Origin: Macrostomum hystrix | Taxonomy: Eukaryota > Platyhelminthes > Macrostomidae | Direction: 5' to 3' | Assembly (NCBI GenBank): GCA_950097015.1 | Contig: CATNEN010000003.1 | Coordinates: forward strand, 4,449,501-4,513,500 | Length of the DNA stretch: 64,000 nucleotides | Shown: piece by piece, positions 21,788 through 31,925 of the stretch | Position numbering within the stretch: the stretch's first letter is position 1 | Layout: the number at the start of each line of letters is the position of its first letter | Made by a program: the position numbers and the translations under genes | Notes under the pieces: generated by a model | The model's database searches: none | Seen by the model: the letters and a program-made list of their open reading frames with translations, nothing else | What the model was told of the DNA's origin: nothing

Positions 21788-24700
21788 TCACACAGGTTTA
21801 ACATCAACTAAAAATACCCGCCTTTTCAACGCATACGGGAGAGCCAATTTGTCAACCTTGGCAACAAAATTAACTGGTCCGAGAATTGTGTGCATTTTCA
21901 ACGCCGCGGCTAGCAGCAGGCTAGGAGGCTCAGCTAGCCATTGCATCAACAGTTGGCCAGCTTCCGTGACAACAGTCGGATAGGTGAGCAGTGAGTTGTC
22001 TGTGGACGGCGGCGCAATGGCCTGCCTGACAGCCCGCAGCCAGGCGGGTCCAGCTGGCAGTTTGAACATGATCAAGAAGATCAGGTAGAGAATTCGAAGC
22101 CTAGCGACGGCTTTGTCATCCGAGTGCAGCTCGTCCGACAGACGTCCAGAACTTCCAGAAGCTGACGATGGAGGCATCAGGAGCATTTCGGATGCGCGAT
22201 TACCACAGGCTGCTATGCTGATCAGATCGGTGAGGTTGATCCTGCAATTGGCAATCATAGGCGTGCGGTGAGTGAGTGAGTGAGTGAGTGAGTGAATGAG
22301 TGAGTACTGAGTGAGTGAGTGAGTTAGTGACTGAGTGAGTGAGTGAGTGAGTACTGAGTGAGTGAGTGAGTGGGTGAGTGAGTGGGTGATTGACTGAATG
22401 ACTTGTGAGTGAGTTAGTGACTGAGTGAGTGACTGAATGACTTAGTTAGTGAGTGACTGAGCGAGTGAGTGAGTGAGTTTACTATCAATCACACTCACCT
22501 ATCAGGTGAGAGGTAGGCAGCAAGCGAGAAGTCTTTAGGATGGTGCAGGCAGTTGTAGCCAAGCAGGGCTTCCATTGTGCCAAACGGGTCAGCCTTGGGG
22601 CCGCCAATGTCGGCGCGCAGAAAAGCGACGGCGGTCGATACAATGGACGGCATGACCGGCAGAGGATCCGCGCCGTTGCTAAGCAACAATCTGACACAAT
22701 CGGCGTGCGATTTATCGGCCAGAATGCTTAGCGGACTCTGGCGAGAGCTGTTTAAAATGTTGATGGCCTGCGGGCACTTGGTTACTAGGGCTCGGATCTG
22801 CAATATTGAATTCAGAAGGATGAGGTTCCTATGAGCTTGGTCATGCTTAAGATTAAGCTGCGTATGAGCTTGGTCATGCTAAAGACTAATCTGCGTATGA
22901 GCTTGGTCATGCTGAAGACTAATCTGCGTGTGAGCTTGGTCATGCTAAAGACTAATCTGTGTATGAGCTTGGTCATGCTAAAGACTAATCTGCGTATGAG
23001 CTTGGTCATGCTAAAGAATAATCTGCGTATGAGCTTGGTCTAATCTGCGTATGAGCTTGGTCATGCTAAAGACTAATCTGCGTATGAGCTTGGTCATGCT
23101 AAAGACTAATCTGCGGATGAGCTTGGTCATGCTAAAGACTAATCTGCGTATGAGCTTGGTCATGCTAAAGACTAATCTGCGTATGAGCTTGGTCATGCTA
23201 AAGACTAATCTGCGTATGAGCTTGGTCATGCTAAAGACTAATCTTGCGTATGAGCTTGGTCATGCTAAAGACTAATCTGCGTATGAGCTTGGTCATGCTA
23301 AAGACTAATCTGCGTATGAGCTTGGTCATGCTAAAGACTAATCTGCGTATGAGCTTGGTCATGCTAAAGACTAATCTGCGTATGAGCTTGGTCATGCTAA
23401 AGACTAATCTGCGTATGAGCTTGGTCATGCTAAAGAATAATCTGCGTATGAGCTTGGTCATGCTAAAGACTAATCTGCGTATGAGCTTGGTCTAATCTGC
23501 GTATGAGCTTGGTCATGCTAAAGACTAATCTGCGTATGAGCTTGGTCATGCTAAAGACTAATCTGCGGATGAGCTTGGTCATGCTAAAGACTAATCTGCG
23601 TATGAGCTTGGTCATGCTAAAGACTAATCTGCGTATGAGCTTGGTCATGCTAAAGACTAATCTGCGTATGAGCTTGGTCATGCTAAAGACTAATCTTGCG
23701 TATGAGCTTGGTCATGCTAAAGACTAATCTGCGTATGAGCTTGGTCATGCTAAAGACTAATCTGCGTATGAGCTTGGTCATGCTAAAGACTAATCTGCGT
23801 ATGAGCTTGGTCATGCTAAAGACTAATCTGCGTATGAGCTTGGTCATGCTAAAGACTAATCTGCGTATGAGCTTGGTCATGCTAAAGAATAATCTGCGTA
23901 TGAGCTTGGTCATGCTAAAGACTAATCTGCGTATGAGCTTGGTCTAATCTGCGTATGAGCTTGGTCATGCTAAAGACTAATCTGCGTATGAGCTCGGTCA
24001 TGCTAAAGACTAATCTGCGTATGAGCTTGGTCATGCTAAAGACTAATCTGCGTATGAGCTTGGTCATGCTAAAGACTAATCTTGCGTTTGAGCTTGGTCT
24101 AATCTGCGTATGAGCTTGGTCATGCTAAAGACTAATCTGCGTATGAGCTTGGTTATGCTAAAGACTAATCTGCGTATGAGCTTGGTCATGCTAATGACTA
24201 ATCTGCGTATGAGCTTGGTCATGCTAAAGACTAATCTGCGTATGAGCTTGGTCATACTGAAGACCCAACCGTGTGTTGATCCTTATCACACTAAAATATT
24301 CACTAATGCTAATGACTGGAGAAAATTAATTCTGACGTCACTCACAGCTTCGCAATGACCCTCAGTGGAGGCATATAACAGTGGCGTATTCCCATTGGCA
24401 TCTGTTGCCATGCTGTCGGCGCCGTGCAGCAGCAGGAAGTCCACGCCAATCGCGTACAGCGCGGCGCAGTGCAACGGCGAGCCATCGGCGCACGGATGAC
24501 CCAACACCGGATCATCTTCCGGGCCGAGAAAGTCCAGATGGAAAGCCTCCTGTTGAGGCTTGGCGTTGACGGAATAGCCGCGCCCAACCAGGGCACGCAT
24601 GGCTTCCATAGCAACGCTGCCTTGGCAACTGTAGAGTCGCCTAGCGGCACTGAGTACACAGTCCTGGCCGATGCTGATTCGGCCAGAGTTCAGCAGGGCA

Positions 24701-25068
24701 AACAGCCTCTCTCCAGTCAGTGCAGGCGAGCTCTGCAGCAGATCCCGAAACAGAGCAGACTGAGCAGCCGGCGACACCAGGCAGAACAAGTTAGGCGCTT
24801 CTGAAGGCGCGAATGCGGCCAGGTGATAGCGAATATGGCGACAGAGCCTGTAGCCAAGGTTTCTCTGCGAATTGAATTTCTCCGGCCGATGCTCGCCGGC
24901 TTCGGCTACCAGAGCTTCGACAGCCGGCAGGTTTCCGTGTACAAAGGCCAGCTCTAGGAGGCGATCAAACGATGCCGGAGTTTCGTAGGCGATGGTGCGC
25001 AAAAGTTCTCGCAGCAGCTGGGGACTGCGCGACTTTAGTATGTACTCCTGCTGGCGAGCGTCCGACAT
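21788..25068 (-). CDS. Ankyrin-repeat protein with a SOCS-box-like C-terminus (ASB-like)
   Basis: Minus-strand exons 25068-24346, 22797-22499 and 22241-21788 total 1476 nt, 491 residues. Splice joins are in frame (EGHCEA|IRALV, then a phase-2 join completing an Arg). Ankyrin repeats are visible in exons 1-2: DGSPLHCAALYA, DANGNTPLLYASTEGH and ADCVRLLLSNGADP. The last ~45 residues, with a conserved-looking PPSLLLAAALK and a terminal LALPYALKRRVFL, fit the pattern of a SOCS box (a leucine-rich BC-box helix followed by LP.L..YL). ASB proteins recruit substrates to Elongin B/C-Cullin 5 ubiquitin ligases. Which ASB this is, and its substrate, cannot be told. The N-terminal half has further degenerate helical repeats. 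Intron 1 is a 33-bp minisatellite and intron 2 a GTGA microsatellite. Confidence 0.72.
22264..22485. repeat. (GTGA)n microsatellite in the ankyrin-gene intron
   Basis: Imperfect tetranucleotide GTGA repeat filling nearly the whole 257-bp intron 2. On the gene strand it reads (TCAC)n. Confidence 0.92.
22830..24275. repeat. 33-bp minisatellite with a 452-bp higher-order repeat
   Basis: Units contain CTAATCTGCGTATGAGCTTG then GTCATGCTAAAGA. A shortened unit (GGTCTAATCTGCG junction near 23040, 23490, 23943 and 24098) and a CTTGCG variant recur every 452 bases. Blocks beginning near 23040 and 23492 look identical, including the AAGAATAATC variant. It fills intron 1 of the ankyrin gene. Both strands are open because 33 is a multiple of three. 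Confidence 0.95.
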
Positions 25069-25176
25069 TACTCAACTACGATTGGCTGCTATTTTTAGAA
25101 TTCAGTTGGGCGAAGGGGCGCAAGTTAAAGCTGAAATTTTTATGACTCCTTTATTGTCGATATCGGCAGGCAACAT

Positions 25177-28100
25177 GGGGATAATTGATTCTGATAGGGA
25201 AGGGATAATTGGTTCTGATAGGAAGGGGATAATTGGCTGTGATAGGGAAGGGATAATTGATTCTGATAGGAAGGGATAATTGATTCTGATAGGAAGGGAT
25301 AATTGATTCTGATAGGAAGGGATAATTGATTCTGATAGAAAGGGATAATTGACTGTGACAGGGAAGGGATAATTGACTGATAGGGAGGGGATAACTGACT
25401 ATGATAGGGAAGGGATAACTGACTGTGATAGGGAAGGGATAACTGACTGTGATAGGGAAGGGATAACTGACTATGATAGGGAAGGGATAACTGACTGTGA
25501 TAGGGAAGGGATAACTGACTGTGATAGGGAAGGGATAACTGACTGTGATAGGGAAGGGATAACTGACTGTGATAGGGAAGGGATAACTGACTGTGATAGG
25601 GAATGGATAACTGACTGTGATAGGGAAGGGATAACTGACTGTGATAGGGAAGGGATAACTGACTGTGATAGGGAGGGGATAACTGACTGTGATAGGGAAG
25701 GATAACTGACTGTGATAGGGAAGGGATAACTGACTGTGATAGGGAAGGGATAACTGACTGTGATAGGGAAGGGATAACTGACTGTGATAGGGAGGGGATA
25801 ACTGACTGTGATAGGGAAGGATAACTGACTGTGATAGGGAAGGGATAACTGACTGTGATAGGGAAGGGATAACTGACTGTGATAGGGAAGGGATAACTGA
25901 CTGTGATAGGGAAGGATAACTGACTGTGATAGGGAAGGGATAACTGACTGTGATAGGGAAGGGATAACTGACTGTGATAGGGAAGGGATAACTGACTGTG
26001 ATAGGGAAGGGATAACTGACTGTGATAGGGAAGGGATAACTGACTGTGATAGGGAAGGGATAACTGACTGTGATAGGGAATGGATAACTGACTGTGATAG
26101 GGAAGGGATAACTGACTGTGATAGGGAAGGGATAACTGACTGTGATAGGGAGGGGATAACTGACTGTGATAGGGAAGGATAACTGACTGTGATAGGGAAG
26201 GGATAACTGACTGTGATAGGGAAGGGATAACTGACTGTGATAGGGAAGGGATAACTGACTGTGATAGGGAGGGGATAACTGACTGTGATAGGGAAGGATA
26301 ACTGACTGTGATAGGGAAGGGATAACTGACTGTGATAGGGAAGGGATAACTGACTGTGATAGGGAAGGGATAACTGACTGTGATAGGGAAGGATAACTGA
26401 CTGTGATAGGGAAGGATAACTGACTGTGATAGGGAAGGGATAACTGACTGTGATAGGGAAGGGATAACTGACTGTGATAGGGAAGGGATAACTGACTGTG
26501 ATAGGGAAGGATAACTGACTGTGATAGGGAAGGGATAACTGACTGTGATAGGGAAGGGATAACTGACTGTGATAGGGAAGGGATAACTGACTGTGATAGG
26601 GAAGGGATAACTGACTGTGATAGGGAATGGATAACTGACTGTGATAGGGAAGGGATAACTGACTGTGATAGGGAAGGGATAACTGACTGTGATAGGGAGG
26701 GGATAACTGACTGTGATAGGGAAGGATAACTGACTGTGATAGGGAAGGGATAACTGACTGTGATAGGGAAGGGATAACTGACTGTGATAGGGAAGGGATA
26801 ACTGACTGTGATAGGGAGGGGATAACTGACTGTGATAGGGAAGGATAACTGACTGTGATAGGGAAGGGATAACTGACTGTGATAGGGAAGGGATAACTGA
26901 CTGTGATAGGGAAGGGATAACTGACTGTGATAGGGAAGGGATAACTGACTGTGATAGGGAAGGGATAACTGACTGTGATAGGGAAGGATAACTGACTGTG
27001 ATAGGGAATGGATAACTGACTGTGATAGGGAATGGATAACTGACTGTGATAGGGAAGGGATAACTGACTGTGATAGGGAAGGGATAACTGACTGTGATAG
27101 GGAGGGGATAACTGACTGTGATAGGGAAGGATAACTGACTGTGATAGGGAAGGGATAACTGACTGTGATAGGGAAGGGATAACTGACTGTGATAGGGAAG
27201 GGATAACTGACTGTGATAGGGAGGGGATAACTGACTGTGATAGGGAAGGGATAACTGACTGTGATAGGGAAGGGATAACTGACTGTGATTGGGAGGGGAT
27301 AACTGACTGTGATAGGGAAGGATAACTGACTGTGATAGGGAAGGGATAACTGACTGTGATAGGGAAGGGATAACTGACTGTGATAGGGAAGGGATAACTG
27401 ACTGTGATAGGGAAGGATAACTGACTGTGATAGGGAAGGGATAACTGACTGTGATAGGGAAGGGATAACTGACTGTGATAGGGAAGGGATAACTGACTGT
27501 GATAGGGAGGGGATAACTGACTGTGATAGGGAAGGATAACTGACTGTGATAGGGAAGGGATAACTGACTGTGATAGGGAAGGGATAACTGACTGTGATAG
27601 GGAAGGGATAACTGACTGTGATAGGGAAGGATAACTGACTGTGATAGGGAAGGGATAACTGACTGTGATAGGGAAGGGATAACTGACTGTGATAGGGAAG
27701 GGATAACTGACTGTGATAGGGAAGGGATAACTGACTGTGATAGGGAAGGGATAACTGACTGTGATAGGGAAGGGATAACTGACTGTGATAGGGAATGGAT
27801 AACTGACTGTGATAGGGAAGGGATAACTGACTGTGATAGGGAAGGGATAACTGACTGTGATAGGGAGGGGATAACTGACTGTGATAGGGAAGGATAACTG
27901 ACTGTGATAGGGAAGGGATAACTGACTGTGATAGGGAAGGGATAACTGACTGTGATAGGGAAGGGATAACTGACTGTGATAGGGAGGGGATAACTGACTG
28001 TGATAGGGAAGGATAACTGACTGTGATAGGGAAGGGATAACTGACTGTGATAGGGAAGGGATAACTGACTGTGATAGGGAAGGGATAACTGACTGTGATA

Positions 28101-28757
28101 GGGAAGGGATAACTGACTGTGATAGGGAAGGGATAACTGACTGTGATAGGGAAGGATAACTGACTGTGATAGGGAATGGATAACTGACTGTGATAGGGAA
28201 TGGATAACTGACTGTGATAGGGAAGGGATAACTGACTGTGATAGGGAAGGGATAACTGACTGTGATAGGGAGGGGATAACTGACTGTGATAGGGAAGGAT
28301 AACTGACTGTGATAGGGAAGGGATAACTGACTGTGATAGGGAAGGGATAACTGACTGTGATAGGGAAGGGATAACTGACTGTGATAGGGAGGGGATAACT
28401 GACTGTGATAGGGAAGGGATAACTGACTGTGATAGGGAAGGGATAACTGACTGTGATAGGGAAGGGATAACTGACTGTGATAGGGAAGGGATAACTGACT
28501 GTGATAGGGAAGGGATAACTGACTGTGATAGGGAAGGATAACTGACTGTGATAGGGAAGGATAACTGACTGTGATAGGGAAGGGATAACTGACTGTGATA
28601 GGGAAGGGATAACTGACTGTGATAGGGAAGGGATAACTGACTGTGATAGGGAAGGATAACTGACTGTGATAGGGAAGGGATAACTGACTGTGATAGGGAA
28701 GGGATAACTGACTGTGATAGGGAAGGGATAACTGACTGTGATAGGGAAGGGATAACT
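25177..28757. repeat. Large 24-bp (23-bp variant) minisatellite, 3.6 kb
   Basis: About 150 units of GGGATAACTGACTGTGATAG plus GGAA; one-base-shorter units (GGAAGGATAAC) recur at regular spacing. Left-end units are diverged (AATTGATTCTGATAGG). Recurring blocks of about 600-700 bases show higher-order structure. It lies between the ankyrin gene 5' end and the KTI12 3' end. A 1,274-codon open frame on the minus strand is a by-product of the repeat. Confidence 0.96.
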
Positions 28758-28946
28758 ATACTCAGACAGAACGGATGGGAATAAAAACTGACAGTTGATA
28801 CAGTAGTGAAGAAGCTAACAATGATCAACGTGAAATAGATAATGCGTATTTTGTATATTCTGTCTAATGAAAACATCTTAAATCGAAGGTCCATTCGCAG
28901 GTCACTCGCACGGCCTGTTACAAGAATTGTAAAATAATAACTATTT

Positions 28947-29804
28947 TTACAGCGCACTATTGAGATATTCAACAAACAATTCAGTCATTGCGGCAGCATC
29001 AGTTGCCGAGGCCGCGGTTGCTGGTCTCGAACGGAGGCCTGTTAAAAATTGTTTCCTACACCGCTGCAATTCTCCCATGGTTACCTGCCGATTGAATATT
29101 AACGGACGTTTGCAACCGCTAATGATTAGTTTATCACCGGGCAGTGCTCCAGTTTGAGCGGTGATATATTCTTGCATCACCTGCCTAGTTGCCGAGTCCA
29201 GATTCGGTAGGAAGTCTTGACTAGCAGAGGGTCTAGATTGAGTAGACTGATTGGGTCGATCCGGTGCTCGATCGAACAGCGATGAGCACACCCGATCGCA
29301 CATTAATAATTCGGCATTGGGAGCCAGTATTAGCGGAGAATCCCATCGATTAGCTGAATTTGGCGCCTCAAATTGTGAGCACAATTGATTCAGTAATTCG
29401 TACGGATATTGATCAGATGGTGGCCTACATGAGTTCCAATTTCTGGCTGTCTCTGGCGATACATCGCAATGAATAACACAGAGAGTGTGACGCAGGTGCT
29501 TCACAGAGCAATACAGCTCATAGCGGTAGCCTTTGATGTAATTCAACGAGTCCAAGATGACTACATCGCTTGGAGAAGCAGCTAGTCGACGTTCGGCCTC
29601 TGATTTTAAACATGCTCTGGCCTCCTTTTCCACCGATGAATTGGCGTAGATTGAGCCCTTGTCACCGTTGGCAAGGCCGACACAGATTGAGTCGTCTATA
29701 ATGCTGACACGACGATCGGGATGCTCAGCGGCTAGATAGGCTACTAGCTGCTTGGCTCGGGTTGACTTGCCCGAAGCTGGCAGACCGCAGATTAGTACAA
29801 GAGG
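28947..29804 (-). CDS. KTI12: KTI12-like P-loop protein (Elongator / tRNA wobble-uridine modification factor)
   Basis: A single visible exon of 286 codons, stop included. It starts PLVLICGLPASGKSTRAKQL, with Walker A GLPASGKS. It then keeps the KTI12 signature LDSLNYIKGYRYELYC, FEAPNSANRWDSPL, NQSTQSRPSA, PGDKLIISG and the C-terminal YLNSAL. KTI12 acts with the Elongator complex needed for mcm5/ncm5 modification of tRNA wobble uridines. Human KTI12 begins M-PLVVFCGLP. Here the proline codon follows directly after a good 3' splice site (TTATCACAATCCAG) in phase 0, with no ATG. The start is therefore either on an undetected upstream exon ending in ATG or supplied by a spliced leader. The frame is open upstream, but that stretch includes a SINE and is unlikely to be coding. 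Confidence 0.93.
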   Translation of the reverse strand, partial: PLVLICGLPASGKSTRAKQLVAYLAAEHPDRRVSIIDDSICVGLANGDKGSIYANSSVEKEARACLKSEAERRLAASPSDVVILDSLNYIKGYRYELYCSVKHLRHTLCVIHCDVSPETARNWNSCRPPSDQYPYELLNQLCSQFEAPNSANRWDSPLILAPNAELLMCDRVCSSLFDRAPDRPNQSTQSRPSASQDFLPNLDSATRQVMQEYITAQTGALPGDKLIISGCKRPLIFNRQVTMGELQRCRKQFLTGLRSRPATAASATDAAAMTELFVEYLNSAL

Positions 29805-29830
29805 CTGGATTGTGATAAAGATAAAAAATT
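29805..29830 (-). promoter_or_regulatory. 3' splice site directly before codon 2 of KTI12
   Basis: Pyrimidine-rich TTTATCTTTATCACAATCCAG (minus strand, shown over its last 21 bases in part) ends exactly at the proline codon corresponding to residue 2 of KTI12 proteins. Possible trans-splice acceptor. Confidence 0.5.
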
Positions 29831-29861
29831 TACATATTATTAATTTCAATTTACAGCACCT

Positions 29862-30095
29862 GACACATTGGACCAGACGTGCAGCAGCGCATCTGAAGGC
29901 TGCGTACGGCTGTTCAGTCCATGGACTGGGGAGACGCCACACCCCCACCCTCAATGACCCCAGCTGATGCTGGTACCCATTTAACAGCTGGGTGAACTGA
30001 AGCAATGCAGAGTTAAGTACCTTGTTAAAGTGGAGTCGGGAATCGAACCCCGACCTTCAAGGAAACAAGGCTACTCATGGCACACTATGTTTTGG
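29862..30095 (-). mobile_element. SINE-C copy (tRNA head and GGGTACCAGC body)
   Basis: On the minus strand: tRNA-like box B GGGTTCGATTCCCGAC, then CATTGCTTCAGTTCACCCAG and AAATGGGTACCAGCATCAGC. The same body is in the ALG13 intron at 40408-40562. Confidence 0.75.
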
Positions 30096-31076
30096 TACAA
30101 TGTGGAATGTACAAGTTTAATGGACTAGGGGCATGGCATCTATGACATACTTAAAATGCCAAAATGCTCCCAAATGCTCAAAAGAAAGCTGTTTTATAAG
30201 AAAAATTTACAATAGAAAATTTTTTAAAATATAAAATAAGAAAAACTAGGGTAACATTCTCAGCGCATTCTTGGAAAACATTTGTGAATGCAGTGTAATA
30301 TATTTATTTTCATATACAAGTGTAATTTGAAATGCATATAATTTGAAGTAAATAAAATGGTTAAAATTTATACAATGAACTAGTTTATACCGCATTATTA
30401 TATTGATAATAGCCTAGATAGCAGTTAAAATAGTTTATTAAGCATATCAATATGCACTACTTTATTATATAACTTTACGAAAATGTAAATTAGTTACACA
30501 AATGGCCTGAAAATGCATATACGAGTAATATAATAATTTTGACAATAATAACCATATAGTCAATTGGCACAGGGCATTGTATATACAGCTAAAAATAGAA
30601 ATCGATTTTAGGGCTAACGGAGAATTTAACAGTAGAACTACCAATGGGGGGGGTAAATCCCCCCTGACAATTTTTCGTGCAACACACGAACGGAGCAACG
30701 CAAGCACACGAAACTTCTGAAATAATAATCAAGTCGCCAGCTAAGCCCAGCTTTTCAGACCGTCGAGATATTCAATCGGCCGAAGGTCAGATATTTCCCC
30801 TAAGCGCTAGTGTATTTCATGCACCCCTAAACACGAATTAGCACTGCGCCCCAGTGCGGCCTTGCCAGGCCTTCAAAATTGATCAGCGTGTCACCCGAAT
30901 GTGCCTGCATCATCTCCGTCTTCGGTGGTCACCTACCTTCATCTTGACGGATTTGCTGGGCTTTTAAGGGCTACAACAGGTGGAAAAATTGCCACTATGG
31001 ACACCCTGACGCGAATTTCTCTAATTTCACTGCTTAAGCGAAAATACGAGACGCAGCTCCACCCCAGTACAACATC
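30096..31076. other. Intergenic, AT-rich, with a G8/C6 inverted repeat
   Basis: No gene seen. Bases 30646-30664 form G8-TAAAT-C6, a strong short hairpin. The segment 30740-31020 is GC-balanced but has no recognisable coding domain. Confidence 0.4.
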
Positions 31077-31084
31077 GTCTAGTC

Positions 31085-31543
31085 CAGCGGTAGGCAAACT
31101 TATTTGCTGGCGGGCCAAAGAGAGAACCTAAAAGACGACAGCGGGCCGCATTAACTGTATAAATATGAGATAGGGGAGAGATGAGACACGGGAGAGATGA
31201 GACACAGGAAAGATGGGACACGAGAGAGATGAGACACGGGAGAGATCATGATCTGCAGACACGGGAGAAATTAGACAAGGGAGAAATTAGACACGGGAGA
31301 AATTAGACACGGGAGAGATCAGACACAGGAAAGATGGGACACGAGAGAGATGAGACACGGGAGAAATTAGACACGGGAGAGGTCAGACACGGGAGAAATT
31401 AGATACGAGAGCGATGAGACACGGGAGAGATTAGACACGAGAGAGATGAAACAGGACACTGTAGATGTCAGAAGGGGCAACGGGCCGGATTGGGAGCTTC
31501 GAGGGCCGCATCTGGCCCGCGGGCCGGAGTTTGCCGACCCCTG
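31085..31543. mobile_element. Non-autonomous hAT-type element (MITE), 459 bp
   Basis: The termini are inverted repeats, CAGCGGTAGGCAAACT at the left and CAGGGGTCGGCAAACT at the right (minus strand), matching at 14 of 16 positions. A perfect 8-bp target-site duplication GTCTAGTC flanks it at 31077-31084 and 31544-31551. Both features are typical of the hAT superfamily. Subterminal GGCCCGCGGGCC-rich sequence is also typical. There is no transposase; the interior is a minisatellite. Confidence 0.9.
31165..31455. repeat. Minisatellite inside the hAT MITE
   Basis: Units of about 12-23 bp combining GAGACACGGGAGAGAT and TTAGACACGGGAGAAA. Confidence 0.85.
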
Positions 31544-31551
31544 GTCTAGTC

Positions 31552-31925
31552 TGTCAACCAACCAATCAGTCACCACCCAACGCTGTTAGCATTCAGGCGC
31601 TGCCAAATATTTATTCAGAAATTCCCCGCCTTGGTATAAAAATGCGCGGCAAAATGGCTTGGTAGTCCTACAGTGAAATCAAATTTTTAACTCAATTAGT
31701 AAGTGATGTAGATAATGTAAAAATATACATACAATTGCCTGATTTTCCTTAGTAAAGTTTAGTTCAAATAAACTTCAACTATTGCCGATGAATGTAAAAT
31801 GTTTCTGAATCAACGGCTCAGTCGATTAATTAGTAAGTCTAAGAGTCCATAAACAAAATTTATTACGAAATAAAATGATTAAGACTGCCAGATTTAGAAG
31901 ACCAGAAAACTGTTTTTTATGAAAT
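31552..31925. other. Intergenic, 3' flank of the SRA-domain gene
   Basis: AT-rich. A minus-strand AATAAA at 31859-31864, about 60 bases after the stop codon, is the likely polyadenylation signal of the SRA gene. Confidence 0.5.

Noticed and set aside
22264-22485. Telomere-like repeat
   Set aside because: The unit is GTGA, not TTAGGG or a known variant; a simple intronic microsatellite.
22830-24358. Repeated MSLVMLKTNLR / MTKLIRRLVFS frames on both strands
   Set aside because: By-products of the 33-bp repeat in the ankyrin-gene intron.
25151-28975. 1,274-codon open frame on the minus strand
   Set aside because: It is made almost wholly of a 24/23-bp tandem repeat, with no domain, start context or splice support; it lies between two well-supported genes.
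29805-30005. N-terminal extension of KTI12 by 67 codons
   Set aside because: The stretch overlaps a SINE, starts with a non-ATG codon and is preceded by no conserved sequence; the family begins M-P-L-V.
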